Shown here one piece after another: positions 46,437 to 57,032 of a stretch of 64,000 nt of DNA. Numbering within the stretch: the first letter of the stretch is position 1; each line of letters starts with the position of its first letter. This stretch comes from JACKBC01 sp041391125 (GTDB lineage Bacteria > Chloroflexota > Anaerolineae > Caldilineales > Caldilineaceae): the NCBI GenBank assembly GCA_041391125.1, contig JAWKON010000040.1, positions 19,670 through 83,669 on the forward strand, given 5' to 3'. Both the position numbers and the translations under genes were made by a program. The notes under the pieces are model-generated. The model worked only from the letters and a program-made list of their open reading frames with translations, made no database searches and was not told where the DNA came from.

Positions 46437-49328
46437 TCATGGGGTAGCAGTAGGAGTGGGTGTATTTGTATCAAAATCGACAAGGGCCTCGTAACAATTG
46501 GATTTTAAATTATCTACCCCGATAGTTTTTTGGCTATCCATTGACACATTCTCACCTGTCACCCAAATGTACACTACAGACTTTATCGGTTGAAGTATCA
46601 GTAACATAAAATTCATATCCACCTGTCCGACCCATTCAGAGCCGGAAATGTCTTGCCCTGCGGGGTATTCGGGTATTGTCCCCAAAAAACCTTGAGTTTA
46701 TCAGTAGGTATGCCGTTTATGTAGATAGTTCCAACCACTTTTGCTCTTTGACCTGATCGACTTCTGCACTCAACCGGAGCAAATTTCGTAAATGCAATGG
46801 GCGTTCTGGTAGGCGCCGGTGCAGAGTTGGCGAGGTGGTGGTGGTGGTTCCGTTGGCTGCGGTGTGGGCACAGGCGTATTCTCTGGCGGCGACAAAGAGG
46901 GCCGGTGGTTCTTTCAACGTTGACAAATCCGCTACGGGGACACTCAAATCCCGCATTGCAATCTTTGACACTTCATCTTCATTTTCATTTTGACAAACCA
47001 CTGCCCCAAACCATCCATGATCACCATTTTCAGTCTGCACATAAAACCACGTATTATCCTTTTGGGCGCCATTCAGTTGTTAGAATTTCGCCAACCACAA
47101 GTGTACGTCCAAGAATATCTTTGTTTTTTTACATGTATTTCCATCACGCAAGTAGAGTCCAGCTTCCTTAACAGTCAATAATGTTTCTACAACTGTAACG
47201 GCTACAGATTTCGTATACGGATCGTCGGCGGCATTCTTGACAGTTAACGTATACCCATAGTCACCCTTTTTTGTTGGTATCGGTAGTGAAGCGGAAAAGC
47301 CCTCCTTTAAGTTTGAAACTTCAACCGGGGCGGTATCTCCACCGGATATTTCTGCTGTGACAGATGAGAGTTCGCCTTCACTTAAAACTTCGCCCGTAAA
47401 CTGTAGCTCACGTATTTCACCTGCAAGGAGCAGCAGAGGTTCGCTTTCGCCGCAATTTCGTTTTGTCCCATCACTGTCTTTGATCTGAACGCAAGAATTT
47501 CACAATTTCCACTTTGGGGTTCTACCAACGTCAGTGACGCCTCAACTTCGTCCTGTAAACAGCAAATGTGTTCAAAGAATCCCGGGGTGAGGCACGTTCG
47601 CCCAACAGATTTTGAGCATAAACTTTAATTAGGGTGTTTTCATCAGTGAATATGCGTGATGAGGGGTAAATTGCAGTACGGTCTGGTGAAGAGGATTTAA
47701 AGCAGGGCGGTTCCATCGCAACCATTATCTTTAACAGTACTTGCATACCGAGTTGTAACTGAAAGATAAACGGTTTCAGAAACGCCTTTTGTCACAATCG
47801 CCGCTCTGACCATCAACTATTTCCTTCAACATCTTTAATACCACCCGGGCACTCACCATTATCTGGATGTGTCGACTCTGGCTGGCAAAGGCGGCGACAC
47901 AATTTTCTCTTCCTCTTGGGGTGAAGCCAGTAAAAAGCAAAGACCAACAACACAAGGAGCACCATGATGGAGAATGCGTCGCGGCCGGGTCTTGAGGATA
48001 CCCGTGCTGGTGGCGTTGAACTCATGCTCAAGATAGGGCTTGGCTTCAGCATCTGCATGACGGTCATGAATCATTAAACAGACCCGGTGCTTTTTTCCAA
48101 ATTTACGGTCGAACAGACGCCGCGTATAGAGCATTGGCAGCCGGCGGGAGAAGCGGGGATAGAACGTAACCGCTATCTCTTGCGGGTTTTCCAATGCCAG
48201 CCTGGGCAATTGGGCAGGTACAAAATCCGGTCCTCGGTTGGCGGCGCTTAAATGCAGGTCGAGATCAAATAGTGATTACCCGCATTCACATGAGGTTTCA
48301 GCGTCTTTGCCTGGCCTAATTTTATGTTGTACTATCAAACTCATCCACAAGCTCGGTTACAGGTTCGACGATCAAGTCAAGGGCGATCGCCCGCGTGATT
48401 TCCCCGCGTTGCAGGGTTGGCATCAATCCAGATCGCGCAACTTTAGCGGATAGACGCCTACCCGTGTCTCGGATACATCACGAACTGAAAGGGGTTGAGG
48501 CTCCAGAGACTCCTCCGGCTTGATGCTTATCGTCAGGCTGTTCCGACTCAACCGATTTGCATTTCCATCCTAGACGTCCATACAGAGTTATGCGGAATAA
48601 ATCTCTTTCCCTTCCTGGCTTTAATCTGATTTTGAAAGGTATGGCGATTCCCTGCCCGGGAGTTGCTTTGACAAGATTTTTACCGGGCGTCAATATTAAC
48701 TTGCTCCATTTCCACATCAGGCAGACGATTGTCGAGCATTGAGCAGGATATGTACGCTGCCCACCGTCAATATCTCACCTGGGAACCCAATCGGATCCGA
48801 ATCGCCGCGCACTTGGCGTTCGCCAACATAAACGCCATTTTCGCTCTCTGAATCGACCACCCTATACCCGGCGCCAGTATCCTCCGCGCGTGATAACGTG
48901 AAACTTCGGGTTCCTTAATGACAATATCGTTATCATCGGCGCGCCCAATGGTTACATCGAAGTACTCGTGAAATCAACAGGGCGGCGTCCCCACATCCAC
49001 CTGATAGACAATGATGGGAGGGTAGGCCATTTGGCGCGCGCCCGATCCTCAGAAAAACCAGGCGTAGTTCACATGGATAGATGGATAACGTCTCATCGCC
49101 CCACAGCTTCACCGATTTGGCGCAGATCGCGATCGCCCAGATGGGTCCCATTTTCACTACCGATGTCGTCGATATAGCAGAGGCCGTTTCTAACGGCAAC
49201 CGCGCATGGTGTCGGGAGACCTTTTTATGATCAGGCAGCACAATGTCGCAATTGCGCTCGCGTCCGATGGTATATTCGAGCAAAAGGCCAGAAACTTTGT
49301 CATCGCCTACCAACGCCACGTAATACAT
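46437..49328 (-). CDS. Double FHA - TM - Ig/SH3 protein, many frameshifts
   Basis: Best read as one gene of about 960 residues. N-terminal FHA 1 from 49328 (MYYVALVGDDKVSGLLLEYT, IGRERNCDIVLPDHKKVSRH). FHA 2 at about 48960-48750 in other frames (RADDNDIVIKEPEVSRYHA-like, SESENGVYVGERQVRG-like). A cytoplasmic Ig-like region follows (LVKATPGQGIAIPFKIRLKP, FRITLYGRLGWKCKSVE; LENPQEIAVTFYPRFSRRLP). Then a transmembrane helix (AFSIMVLLVLLVFAFYWLHP), and exported segments with Ig- and SH3-like features (DYGYTLTVKNAADDPYTKS; VKEAGLYLRDGNTC; ENGDHGWFGAVVCQNENED), ending PTPTATP at 46437. More than six frame changes are needed, so boundaries inside are approximate. Two adjacent genes cannot be excluded. 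Confidence 0.55.
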
Positions 49329-49388
49329 AAATCAGGCTCCAACGATTTGCCAGCACCAAACGGAATTGTCGTTGCAAGTTCTCTATTT

Positions 49389-50537
49389 CTATGAAGTGCG
49401 CCGAAAAGTCACGCGCCAACTGTGATGCCCCTTGCATCCAGCGGTACTTTTAAATTGTTCACAGGCAAAATCGCTATCACAGTAGCCGGCGCCAATCAGC
49501 GTCTCATTGGGTATCAAAAGAGAGTTTGGCGTAATCCCGGTCACCGTTTCGCTGGTCACCTCGGCCCCATTTTGGTCGCGGGATACTCTAAAATCTTCAC
49601 CATCTCCCCAAATGGGAATTTCAGCTTTGCCCTCGCCTTTGCTGCCTGTAATCAACTGATTCGAAGTGGGCGCATAAACCCCTTGCAGGGTGACATTGTT
49701 CAACGGATTGCCGGCCGCGTCGATAACAGTCGCAAAAAACATGTGCATACCGCGGCATTCGCCATTTTCCTTCTTGCTTAACAGCGCCCTTTCAACCACA
49801 ACAAAATCCACATCGCGAATCGGTAGATTTACAGCGCTGTCGCTGGCCAATGCGACGGATTGGTTACCAGGGCCAAGAGACCCGCTCCTGTTCGGCAGCG
49901 GCACAGAGGTGGGTGTTGCCGTCACGGAGAGGGGGTTGGTGGGTGCAACCAACGTTGCTACCGGAGTCACTGTAAGCATTGACGCCGCTGTTGGTGTATA
50001 GGTGGGTTGCGGCGTCCGGGTCTCCGGCAGTTCCCGCACCACCGGTCCTGGACGCTGCACTGTGAACAGATTCCACATCAAGGCGGCGATTACCAGAACA
50101 ACGCCCAGGGCGACCCACAACGGTATCCGCAACGGCGTCTGTAGCTGTGTGATAACGATTTCGAGAAGCGGGCTAAATCTACTTAGTTTGGTTCCTAAAT
50201 CAATCGTCCATCCAGCTTCTCTATTTGCCTTAAGATGGTAATCACCGATACGGAGCGTGGCCTCTTCTGGCCAGACGGTCATTGTATGGGGTGAAAGCTG
50301 CTGATTATCCAGCCAGCTTCCGTTCGTGCTGTTGAGGTCTGTAACGTGCAGTTGATTGTTCTTGAATTCAACCTTGACGTGATAGGTTGAAACAGAGGAT
50401 TCCCCCACATCAGAATCCAGAGAGAGTTCGTTGTCGGAAGCGCGGCCAATCCGCGTGGTTTGTTGAGCAAGCTTGTAGCGGTGTGCAATTTCACCATGCC
50501 GTTCAACTACAATTGTGAATTCACGATAGGAAGCCAT
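49389..50537 (-). CDS. FHA-TM protein with exported domain
   Basis: 382 residues, frame intact. FHA domain at about 5-105: TTRIGRASDNELSLDS, SSVSTYHVKVEF and LNSTNGSWLDNQQ supply the Arg, Ser/His and Asn that read phosphothreonine. Transmembrane helix at about 138-160 (IPLWVALGVVLVIAALMWNL). A Thr/Pro-rich stalk (TPQPTYTPTAASMLTVTPVA) leads to a C-terminal exported domain with four Cys (NGECRG, GYCDSDFACEQF, TAGCKG) and an Ig/carboxypeptidase-regulatory-like VIDAAGNPLNNVTLQG motif. Lies directly downstream of the FHA-gpI baseplate gene. Confidence 0.88.
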   Translation of the reverse strand: MASYREFTIVVERHGEIAHRYKLAQQTTRIGRASDNELSLDSDVGESSVSTYHVKVEFKNNQLHVTDLNSTNGSWLDNQQLSPHTMTVWPEEATLRIGDYHLKANREAGWTIDLGTKLSRFSPLLEIVITQLQTPLRIPLWVALGVVLVIAALMWNLFTVQRPGPVVRELPETRTPQPTYTPTAASMLTVTPVATLVAPTNPLSVTATPTSVPLPNRSGSLGPGNQSVALASDSAVNLPIRDVDFVVVERALLSKKENGECRGMHMFFATVIDAAGNPLNNVTLQGVYAPTSNQLITGSKGEGKAEIPIWGDGEDFRVSRDQNGAEVTSETVTGITPNSLLIPNETLIGAGYCDSDFACEQFKSTAGCKGHHSWRVTFRRTS

Positions 50538-50781
50538 AGCGTAACGTTTCCAGGGCTAGGATTAAGGCTAATCCAGCAAAATAATATATTAGAGCTTATT
50601 CCGATTTATTTTGCCCTCGTGTGACAAGATGAAGAGATGACAAGATGACCACGGCGATTTCATCCTGTCATCTTGTCATCCTGTCCTATCGTCATGTTAA
50701 ATCGGAATAACGTCTATTCAGAGCGTTAAGGTTTGCTGATTGTTGGAAGGTTTTCCTATATGTCTAATTTTTGGGAAAAAC
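50538..50781. repeat. Nested inverted repeat in the CIS/signalling junction
   Basis: ATTCCGATTTA and TAAATCGGAAT arms (about 50599 and 50699) enclose GTGTGACAAGATGAAGAGAT and its inverse (CATCTTGTCATCC), a GACAAGGTGA-type element. It is the only sizeable gap between the CIS structural genes and the membrane FHA genes and may form a strong RNA hairpin in the shared transcript. Confidence 0.75.
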
Positions 50782-51852
50782 CTAACCGTTGGATTCTTGA
50801 ATTTTGATACGGCCTATTGTGTGGGCCGGTTTGTGTTTGTCAACACAGCTTTGCAGACGCCCTGCCGACATATTGGCATTGGGCAAAATCACCTCAAACT
50901 CATTGGGAGCCAAATCGTCAGTACATTCGCGTATGGTTATCTGATCGGCGGGAATTCCGGCGTAGATTTCAAGCACGCGTTTGATGGCCCAAGGGGTTCC
51001 CCGAAAGGCGAAGAGCATCGGCGCATCCTGCATAAAAGTGCGCTTTTGCTCGTGACTCCAGGTTTCGTCAAAGGTGATAATTAACCAATGGTACAGCCAC
51101 GGCCAGAACTCAGACGGCGCCGTAGATGGCGCCAAAAACAGAGCAAAATTGTCGCTCAACCACTCAATTGGATCGAGAACGGATTCAAACAAAGCCAGAA
51201 AGCGCGAGAGAAAACTTTCCCGCTCATCCCCCAGGCTTACCGCCCCCGTCACGGCATGAATTTCAGGAGCGTAGCGGGCGAAAAAACTTTTTACATGTGT
51301 ATCCACTGCAACAGCATCAACATTTTGGTGTCCAGATCCGCCAGTCTTATAGATGTCGGGCAAGTAGTTGATCAGCCGCTGACTGTGGCGGGCATACACC
51401 GGGGACCGGCTATTGTCGACCTGATTGGGTCCGCGCGAGGGGACAATAGGTGCCAAGGATACATAGGCAGCAGACTGTAGCGATTGATAATAGGTGGGCG
51501 GCGCCACACTTTCATCTAAATGCACTCTCAAAATTACGTCATCACCAAAGCGCAGGCGGTCACCACCTGTCAGAAGGATAGGATGCCCAGGTGTGATCGC
51601 CCTCTCGTTTATCCATGTTCCGTTTGCACTCTCAAGATCGGTAAGTTGGCAGGTGCCAAAGGTGACATTTAGCAGCGCATGTCGCGTCGAAATCTCCTCG
51701 TGGTCAAAAGCAATGGCTGCTTCCGTAAAGTACGCCGGCGCTTCATCTGGCGCCAAGCCGGTCACTATCATTTTGCCGATCTCGAGCGACCATTGCGTAC
51801 CCGCAATTTCAGTTGGCTCTTGACCAATTAGGGTGAATTGGGATTGGGGCAT
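50782..51852 (-). CDS. Baseplate gpI-type tail protein fused to an N-terminal FHA domain
   Basis: 356 residues, frame intact. Residues about 25-115 form an FHA domain (HEEISTRHALLNVTFGTCQL, TDLESANGTWINERAITPGH); the usual early Gly-Arg is not obvious (KMIVTGLAPDE). Residues about 155-355 match the phage tail region family (TIGR02242/P2 gpI-like): LINYLPDIYKTGG, SFLSRFLALFESVLDPIEWL, WPWLYHWLIITFDETWSHEQ, FAFRGTPWAIKRVLEIYAGI. In CIS such proteins complete the baseplate wedge (Afp12/Afp11 region). The fusion places a phosphopeptide reader on the baseplate. Follows the baseplate J gene by 33 bases. Confidence 0.88.
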   Translation of the reverse strand: MPQSQFTLIGQEPTEIAGTQWSLEIGKMIVTGLAPDEAPAYFTEAAIAFDHEEISTRHALLNVTFGTCQLTDLESANGTWINERAITPGHPILLTGGDRLRFGDDVILRVHLDESVAPPTYYQSLQSAAYVSLAPIVPSRGPNQVDNSRSPVYARHSQRLINYLPDIYKTGGSGHQNVDAVAVDTHVKSFFARYAPEIHAVTGAVSLGDERESFLSRFLALFESVLDPIEWLSDNFALFLAPSTAPSEFWPWLYHWLIITFDETWSHEQKRTFMQDAPMLFAFRGTPWAIKRVLEIYAGIPADQITIRECTDDLAPNEFEVILPNANMSAGRLQSCVDKHKPAHTIGRIKIQESNG

Positions 51853-51885
51853 ATCAGACTCAAAATCATTCTCAGGCGGATAGGC

Positions 51886-54059
51886 TCAATTCACTTCATG
51901 CCAGCCCGATGCGATTGTCATATCGTTTGCTAATGCAACGGTTTTTACCGCGGCGGAATTATCGGGCAGGGCGCCGCCTTCATCCGCACTAAATAGTTCA
52001 AAATCCCGAATCCAGTAGGCATCCGGCAAATTCTGCAAAAACCGATCTATATCTTCTCTATCTAGCGCTTGGCCAAATGGCCACCCCGCCCCCTCTTTGC
52101 CGCCGGTCATCGGGTTCAAAAACCGATACAACTGGACAAGCACACGGCTCTGCATGGCGCTGTTATCAAGCGTCGAACTTTTGCGCAACTCTACTTTGAC
52201 CACCACCCAGCGATAGGCAGCCGAATCCAAATCTATTTTTGTGGTGACCAGGCGTCTCTTCTCGAGAGCGCCTTGAATCAGCGCCAGGTCGGCGAGTCAG
52301 CTTCCAGTTGCTCCGGAGGAATATATTGGGCAGTCTGCGTAATTTTCGGCACAAGCCGCAATTTCACCAAGTTTCCCGAAGCGGTTTGCCCATTGCTGCC
52401 GGCCAAACAGACGGCGCGGGCAACTTTTTCCGGCAATGCCTCACGGGCAAAAAATTCAAAATCGTCGGCTGTAACGGCTGGCCGCAAATAGCGAATTTCT
52501 TTGGGAGCGCGGATCGCCGCCGCCTGTACGGATTCGGCATCGCGACCATCTTTGGCCGGGGCTCGATTGCTGACGCGCCGCACAGGCGCCAGGCTTTCTA
52601 CAGGCGTATTTAAAGTTCCAATGGCCACGTTTCCGGCATATCCATTGGAACGGCGGTACCGGGTAAAACTCAGAACCGCCCCCCGCGGGGGAATGGCGCC
52701 ATAAAGCCGAATCTCCCCGTTGGATTGACGGATGGCCGGCCCCAACTGGAGTTCCCCGGTGACGCTATCGAGGGTGAAGTGCCGATCATGCGGTCCGGAA
52801 TCGGCAAAGTTCTCTTGTTCGACCCACGGCTCAAAAACAGCATCCCCCAGTTGAAGCTGCAAATATTCTTTATCGGGGTCACGTTTTAAGATTGGTGTAG
52901 ACTGAAGATAAAATTTTTGGCCAGGCGTACCGTCGCTAACCCCAAGCACTTCGTTTTCCACAATATACACATTGCTGGCATTTACAACCCGCCCCATGGC
53001 GTGAATGATGGGATCCCCAACTAATCTGGGCGATGACCCGTAAGGTCGCATACTGCGTAGATCATCCTCTCTGGTAATCTCACAATATCGCAGCCGCACC
53101 CAAAAAAGTGATTGTTCGCCAATTCTATATTTAGCTGCTTCCGGAACATGAATTTGGATGTATCCACTTCGCTGCAGAGCTTGGGTGCGATCATATTCAC
53201 ATTCACAAGGGATCCAACGATTAGCCGGATCTGGCGCGGCGACTTCCCAAACATATGGCCATGCTTCTGGCCCTAAACTGGTAATTGGGCCTGCCCCAAC
53301 CTGATCGTTCAACTTAAGATCAAACCGTAGAATATGGCAGCTAATATCGTTTTCAAAGCCAAAATAGAGCGCTTCATGGAAGCGGGGCGTATCCGCCGTT
53401 GCAAAGAGCGCTTCACCATGGCTTCGTCTGCTCTGCTGCCACTCTTCATTGCTTTGCCGGCGCTGTTCAATGGCGCTCTGGCGTTCCTCCTGAAACTGCT
53501 TGATTTCGCGCTCTGACAAGTCAGCCTTAGATGGCTCAGGCAAGTCACGAAGTTCTGGTCTGGGCGGCAATTCTGGCACTCTTATCAATCGCGAACGAAT
53601 ATCCTGAAAATCGATCTCGGCGCCTTCGGCATTTAGCTGATTTCTATAAATCGCCACATATTTCGGCGGCACAATCAAGGCTGGTTCATCACCGGTGGCA
53701 AAAACAATGGGCGGCGCCGCTTCAGTTTGCATGGTGGAGACGCGAAAATTGGCCGGAATCGTGATACTCTGCTCTGGCGGCGCATTGAGCCAAAATGTAA
53801 TTGGCGCATGGGCTGACTGCGGCGGCTCACGACGTATCCCCAGAAGCTCCATCATTTTGATATAGTGAAGCTCGGGCACTTGATTCAATCGATATAGGAT
53901 CATTTCCGCCGTCCACGCAAAAAGCTCAACCATCGTAATGCCCGGATCGCTGACATTGTGGTCAGTCCACTCCGGGCAATAGTATGGAATGCGCTTGCGC
54001 AACTCATCGACAATATCTTGAAAGCGGCGATCGTCGAGTTTGGGTGTAGGAAAGGTCAT
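51886..54059 (-). CDS. Baseplate J/gp6-like wedge protein, one frameshift
   Basis: About 720 residues. Frame intact from 54059 to about 52285: N-terminus FPTPKLDDRRFQDIVDELRK and RIPYYCPEWTDHNVSDPGIT (typical DPG(I/V)xxxxLFAW motif with MVELFAWTAEMILYRLNQVP), a middle domain, and the C-terminal core (RYLRPAVTADDFEFFAREAL). After one shift, DSAAYRWVVVKVELRKSSTL, LYRFLNPMTGGKEGAGWPFG and DREDIDRFLQNLPDAYWIRD continue to 51886, all typical of this family. Forms the iris of the baseplate around the spike. Confidence 0.9.
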
Positions 54060-54060
54060 T

Positions 54061-54453
54061 TTATTCTTCAGGTATTAGATAGAAGGGATAGACTAGCGTG
54101 CGCAGATCGCGCGTTGATTTAATTTCATACTCCAGGGTGATCAGCAGGACACTTCCGCCAGCGCTATGCGAGACAAACACATTGGTCAGATTAATACGTG
54201 GTTCCCACATGCCCAGCGCCTCGCGCACAATGCGCCGAGCTTGCGCAAACGTTTCTTCGTTGTTCGGCTCAAATACCAGTTCATGCAAGCGGCTGCCAAA
54301 TGCAGGCCGCATTACCCTCTCACCAGGCGCTGTTGAGAGGATTATGCGAATGGACTGTTGAATCTCTTCCTCAGCGGTAGTAAGTCTAATGCCCCCTAAT
54401 GCGTCAATTTGGGGAGGGAAGCTCCAACCGCGGCCAATTATGTCCTTTGTCAT
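54061..54453 (-). CDS. gp25/GpW-like baseplate wedge protein
   Basis: 130 residues. The core motif IQQSIRIILSTAPGERVMRP then AFGSRLHELVFEPN is the hallmark of T4 gp25 and TssE-like proteins (IRxILxTxPGERxMxPxFG). It links the baseplate ring to the sheath. One base separates it from the baseplate J gene; co-transcribed. Confidence 0.95.
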   Translation of the reverse strand: MTKDIIGRGWSFPPQIDALGGIRLTTAEEEIQQSIRIILSTAPGERVMRPAFGSRLHELVFEPNNEETFAQARRIVREALGMWEPRINLTNVFVSHSAGGSVLLITLEYEIKSTRDLRTLVYPFYLIPEE

Positions 54454-54471
54454 GGCTATTGGTTTCCACTA

Positions 54472-55151
54472 CTAAATAGGTGTTAATAGATGCAAGGCAT
54501 CTGTACACTGTTGTATTTCGTGCTTGGCCTGTGGGCTTGCCAATTCATGGCCGCATACCGAACATATTTTGGCAGCTCTGTCCCGTTCAACCGGATCCTC
54601 TTCTACGTTCACCTTAAGTGGGAAGTTTGTAGGTTGCGCCGGCTCGATGATGGTGATTTTGCCTCCCCAGTGACAATAGTTGACGCAGGCATCATGCAGC
54701 GCCGGGCGTTCTACAACTTCGGGTTGGTTGTTGGCGCCTAAGAACTCTCTGCGCACCCGCAAATTGCTGGCGCCATGATACCAGGGCTGCTTGACCACGG
54801 GTTTACAGGGGACCGGAACCACCTTTGTAACGGGCAGTTGATGAAGGGGCGGCGGTTTTTGCGTCTCTGGATTTCGTACAAATGGCAAAAAGTAGCCAAA
54901 TATAGATTGGCGGGTTGCCAGCTCCACTTGCGGATTCCCGATCAGCAAACAGGTGCTGCCTGTGAAGAGAATATTTTCATCCGGCACATAGTCATCAATT
55001 GTAGCGGGCCGCACAATGCGCCCCGATCCTTGCTCTTTTATTTCCGTGCGGCCATCATTGGGCACCACCAACTTGCCCGTACCGGTGCCAAAGAGCATCG
55101 CAGTTGTGCATCGGAGAATACAATGAGTTCTTCGGGTTCGTTAGGATTCAT
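54472..55151 (-). CDS. DUF4280 PAAR-like spike-tip protein, one frameshift
   Basis: From ATG 55151: NPNEPEELIVFSDAQLRC, then a one-base shift near 55095 to FGTGTGKLVVPNDGR. The pattern of an early Cys-Ser-Phe/Gly, IVRPATIDDYVPDENILFTG, LIGNPQVELATR, PVTKVVPVPCKPVVKQPWYH, PALHDACVNYCHWGGKITII matches DUF4280 proteins that cap the VgrG spike of CIS in place of a PAAR protein. A C-terminal CSVCGHE could bind zinc. Between VgrG and gp25 as expected. Confidence 0.85.
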
Positions 55152-55175
55152 GTTTTAATCAAGAACGCAATACAG

Positions 55176-57032
55176 TTAGCCAAAAATAATTGGCAGCCCC
55201 TTCAACATCAAGGGGCCGCCGGCGATCAGTGCAATTCCGGCCGGGGCATTGATGGTTGCGGCGGCTCCCGCCGTAAAGTTTAAAGCAGCAGCGGCCTGTA
55301 TATTGACGACGCCGCCAGACTGTACGTTCAAGATGCCGCCAGTCTGCACCGTGGCGGCTCCCCCCACTTTAATATCCGCCATGCCGCCCGTGGTCACTTC
55401 GATTTTGGCGCCGGATTCAACCTGGATGGCCAGCGGGCTATTTACCTTGATAGATTGGCTCATGTCGTCCATTGTTATGCTGGAGCCACCGGTCGATTTA
55501 AGCGTAATATTGCGCCCGGCATCGTCCAGCACAATCGAATGTCCACCGGCGGTTGTAATTTCAATCTTATTATCCGCATTGTCATACATCGCAATCCAAT
55601 GACCACTACACGAATGCCACGTACGCACCAACGGTTTTTCGCCAGAAGCAGCGCCAACACCCTCAGGGGGAGGCGCATTTTGGCCGTTCCACACACCACC
55701 TAATACACAGGGCTGGCTAAAATCGCCATGCACAAAAGCCACCAGAACCTCATCATTGACTTGGGGCATGGCAAAAATGCCGGCTGTGGGACCGGCGCCC
55801 AGGCCAACCACCCTGGCCCAATCGCTCTCGGCCGCTTCCGACATCCAGGGGTACCTAAGCTTTACACGCCCCCAATCCAGCGGATCATCGGTGTTTGTCA
55901 CCACAGCCGTGACAACGCCAGGCCACTTGTCCTGTGGCTGGCTCGCTCCCAGTAACTCCTCGCTCAACAGCCCACACCGCGCCCCGCGTACCGTGAAGGT
56001 GGAAAAAAAGCCGCCATGTCTATACACATGGTTTACGCTCGTAATCAGGTAGTCACCGCTAAAGCGCTCCCCCAGCGCCTTTAAGGTGATGATCTTGCCC
56101 GCTTTTAGATCTGGGCGTCGAAAAGCCTGCCCCTCAGCTTCAACCAATGCGCCGCTCAACTCGTCCATTCTGGCTTTGGCCAGGGCATCAGCTTCAGTTT
56201 GATTAAAGACAGGGCGGTCTACAATCGTCAGCTTGCCATGTCCAAATTTTTCGGCGGTGGATGAAACCCCTTTCACATCCTTGATTTCAGGAAACAAGAC
56301 GCCATTCTGGGCCTGGGCTCTGCCAATTATCGGCTCCTGCTTATCAACATCCCACCCGCGCACAACCACTTCGTCGACCTGTTCGGATAAAGACATGCGG
56401 GGTTTGAACCAGAGCAGTTCATCACCCCAGGTTAATTCTTTTCCTTCCACACTTGTGGGCGGCTTGCGAAAAAAGAGGCGCCCCTCGTCCACATAGCACT
56501 CAAATCCGATACGCCAGGCCCGCTGCATCAAAAATGAAAGATCGGATTGGTTGTGCTGAAAAATGTGGTCATAAATTACGGGTGTGTTATCAATCTGGCC
56601 AGTTCGCAGCTCGGATGATTCACCAACGATTTGATTGACCACATCACTATCTTTGACGTTGAGAAAAGCGCGGCTCTTGGTCTCGCGATATAAACGATGG
56701 GATTCATCGTAACCGCGCACAAGCAGCTCTGCAATCATGCTCGTCCCAAAATCGGGCTCTAAATCTGTGATCTCACCCTGAATCAACTTTATGAGGCGGC
56801 CTTTCGAATCGCGCGCGGAGATTTCGACTTTTTTTGCCAAACGAAAGGGACCTTTGTCGAGTAGTTCTAGATCCACATCTTGCAAACGCAGAGTAAACAT
56901 GCCCGGCAAATGCACATGTTGATCAACGATCGCTTCCAGCACAAGGGGTCGAATTGCGTCTGGTAATTCTTCGCCACCAATTTTAATGGAAATATGGCTA
57001 ACAATTTCAGAGTGGTCCATAGGGTTATTCAT
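55176..57032 (-). CDS. VgrG-like spike protein (Afp8 type)
   Basis: 618 residues combining gp27-like and gp5-like parts. N-terminal hub domain (about 1-360, LVLEAIVDQHVHLPGMFTLR; ALAKARMDELSGALVEAEGQ), an OB-fold (KWPGVVTAVVTNTDDPLDWG, RVKLRYPWMSEA, GIFAMPQVNDEVLVAFVHGD), then a triple-stranded beta-helix seen as regular repeats (SIVLDDAGRNITLKSTGG, GGAATVQTGGILNVQSGG, VVNIQAAAALNFTAGAAAT). It forms the puncturing trimer. Overlaps the LysM adaptor gene by 8 bases. Confidence 0.95.
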   Translation of the reverse strand: MNNPMDHSEIVSHISIKIGGEELPDAIRPLVLEAIVDQHVHLPGMFTLRLQDVDLELLDKGPFRLAKKVEISARDSKGRLIKLIQGEITDLEPDFGTSMIAELLVRGYDESHRLYRETKSRAFLNVKDSDVVNQIVGESSELRTGQIDNTPVIYDHIFQHNQSDLSFLMQRAWRIGFECYVDEGRLFFRKPPTSVEGKELTWGDELLWFKPRMSLSEQVDEVVVRGWDVDKQEPIIGRAQAQNGVLFPEIKDVKGVSSTAEKFGHGKLTIVDRPVFNQTEADALAKARMDELSGALVEAEGQAFRRPDLKAGKIITLKALGERFSGDYLITSVNHVYRHGGFFSTFTVRGARCGLLSEELLGASQPQDKWPGVVTAVVTNTDDPLDWGRVKLRYPWMSEAAESDWARVVGLGAGPTAGIFAMPQVNDEVLVAFVHGDFSQPCVLGGVWNGQNAPPPEGVGAASGEKPLVRTWHSCSGHWIAMYDNADNKIEITTAGGHSIVLDDAGRNITLKSTGGSSITMDDMSQSIKVNSPLAIQVESGAKIEVTTGGMADIKVGGAATVQTGGILNVQSGGVVNIQAAAALNFTAGAAATINAPAGIALIAGGPLMLKGLPIIFG

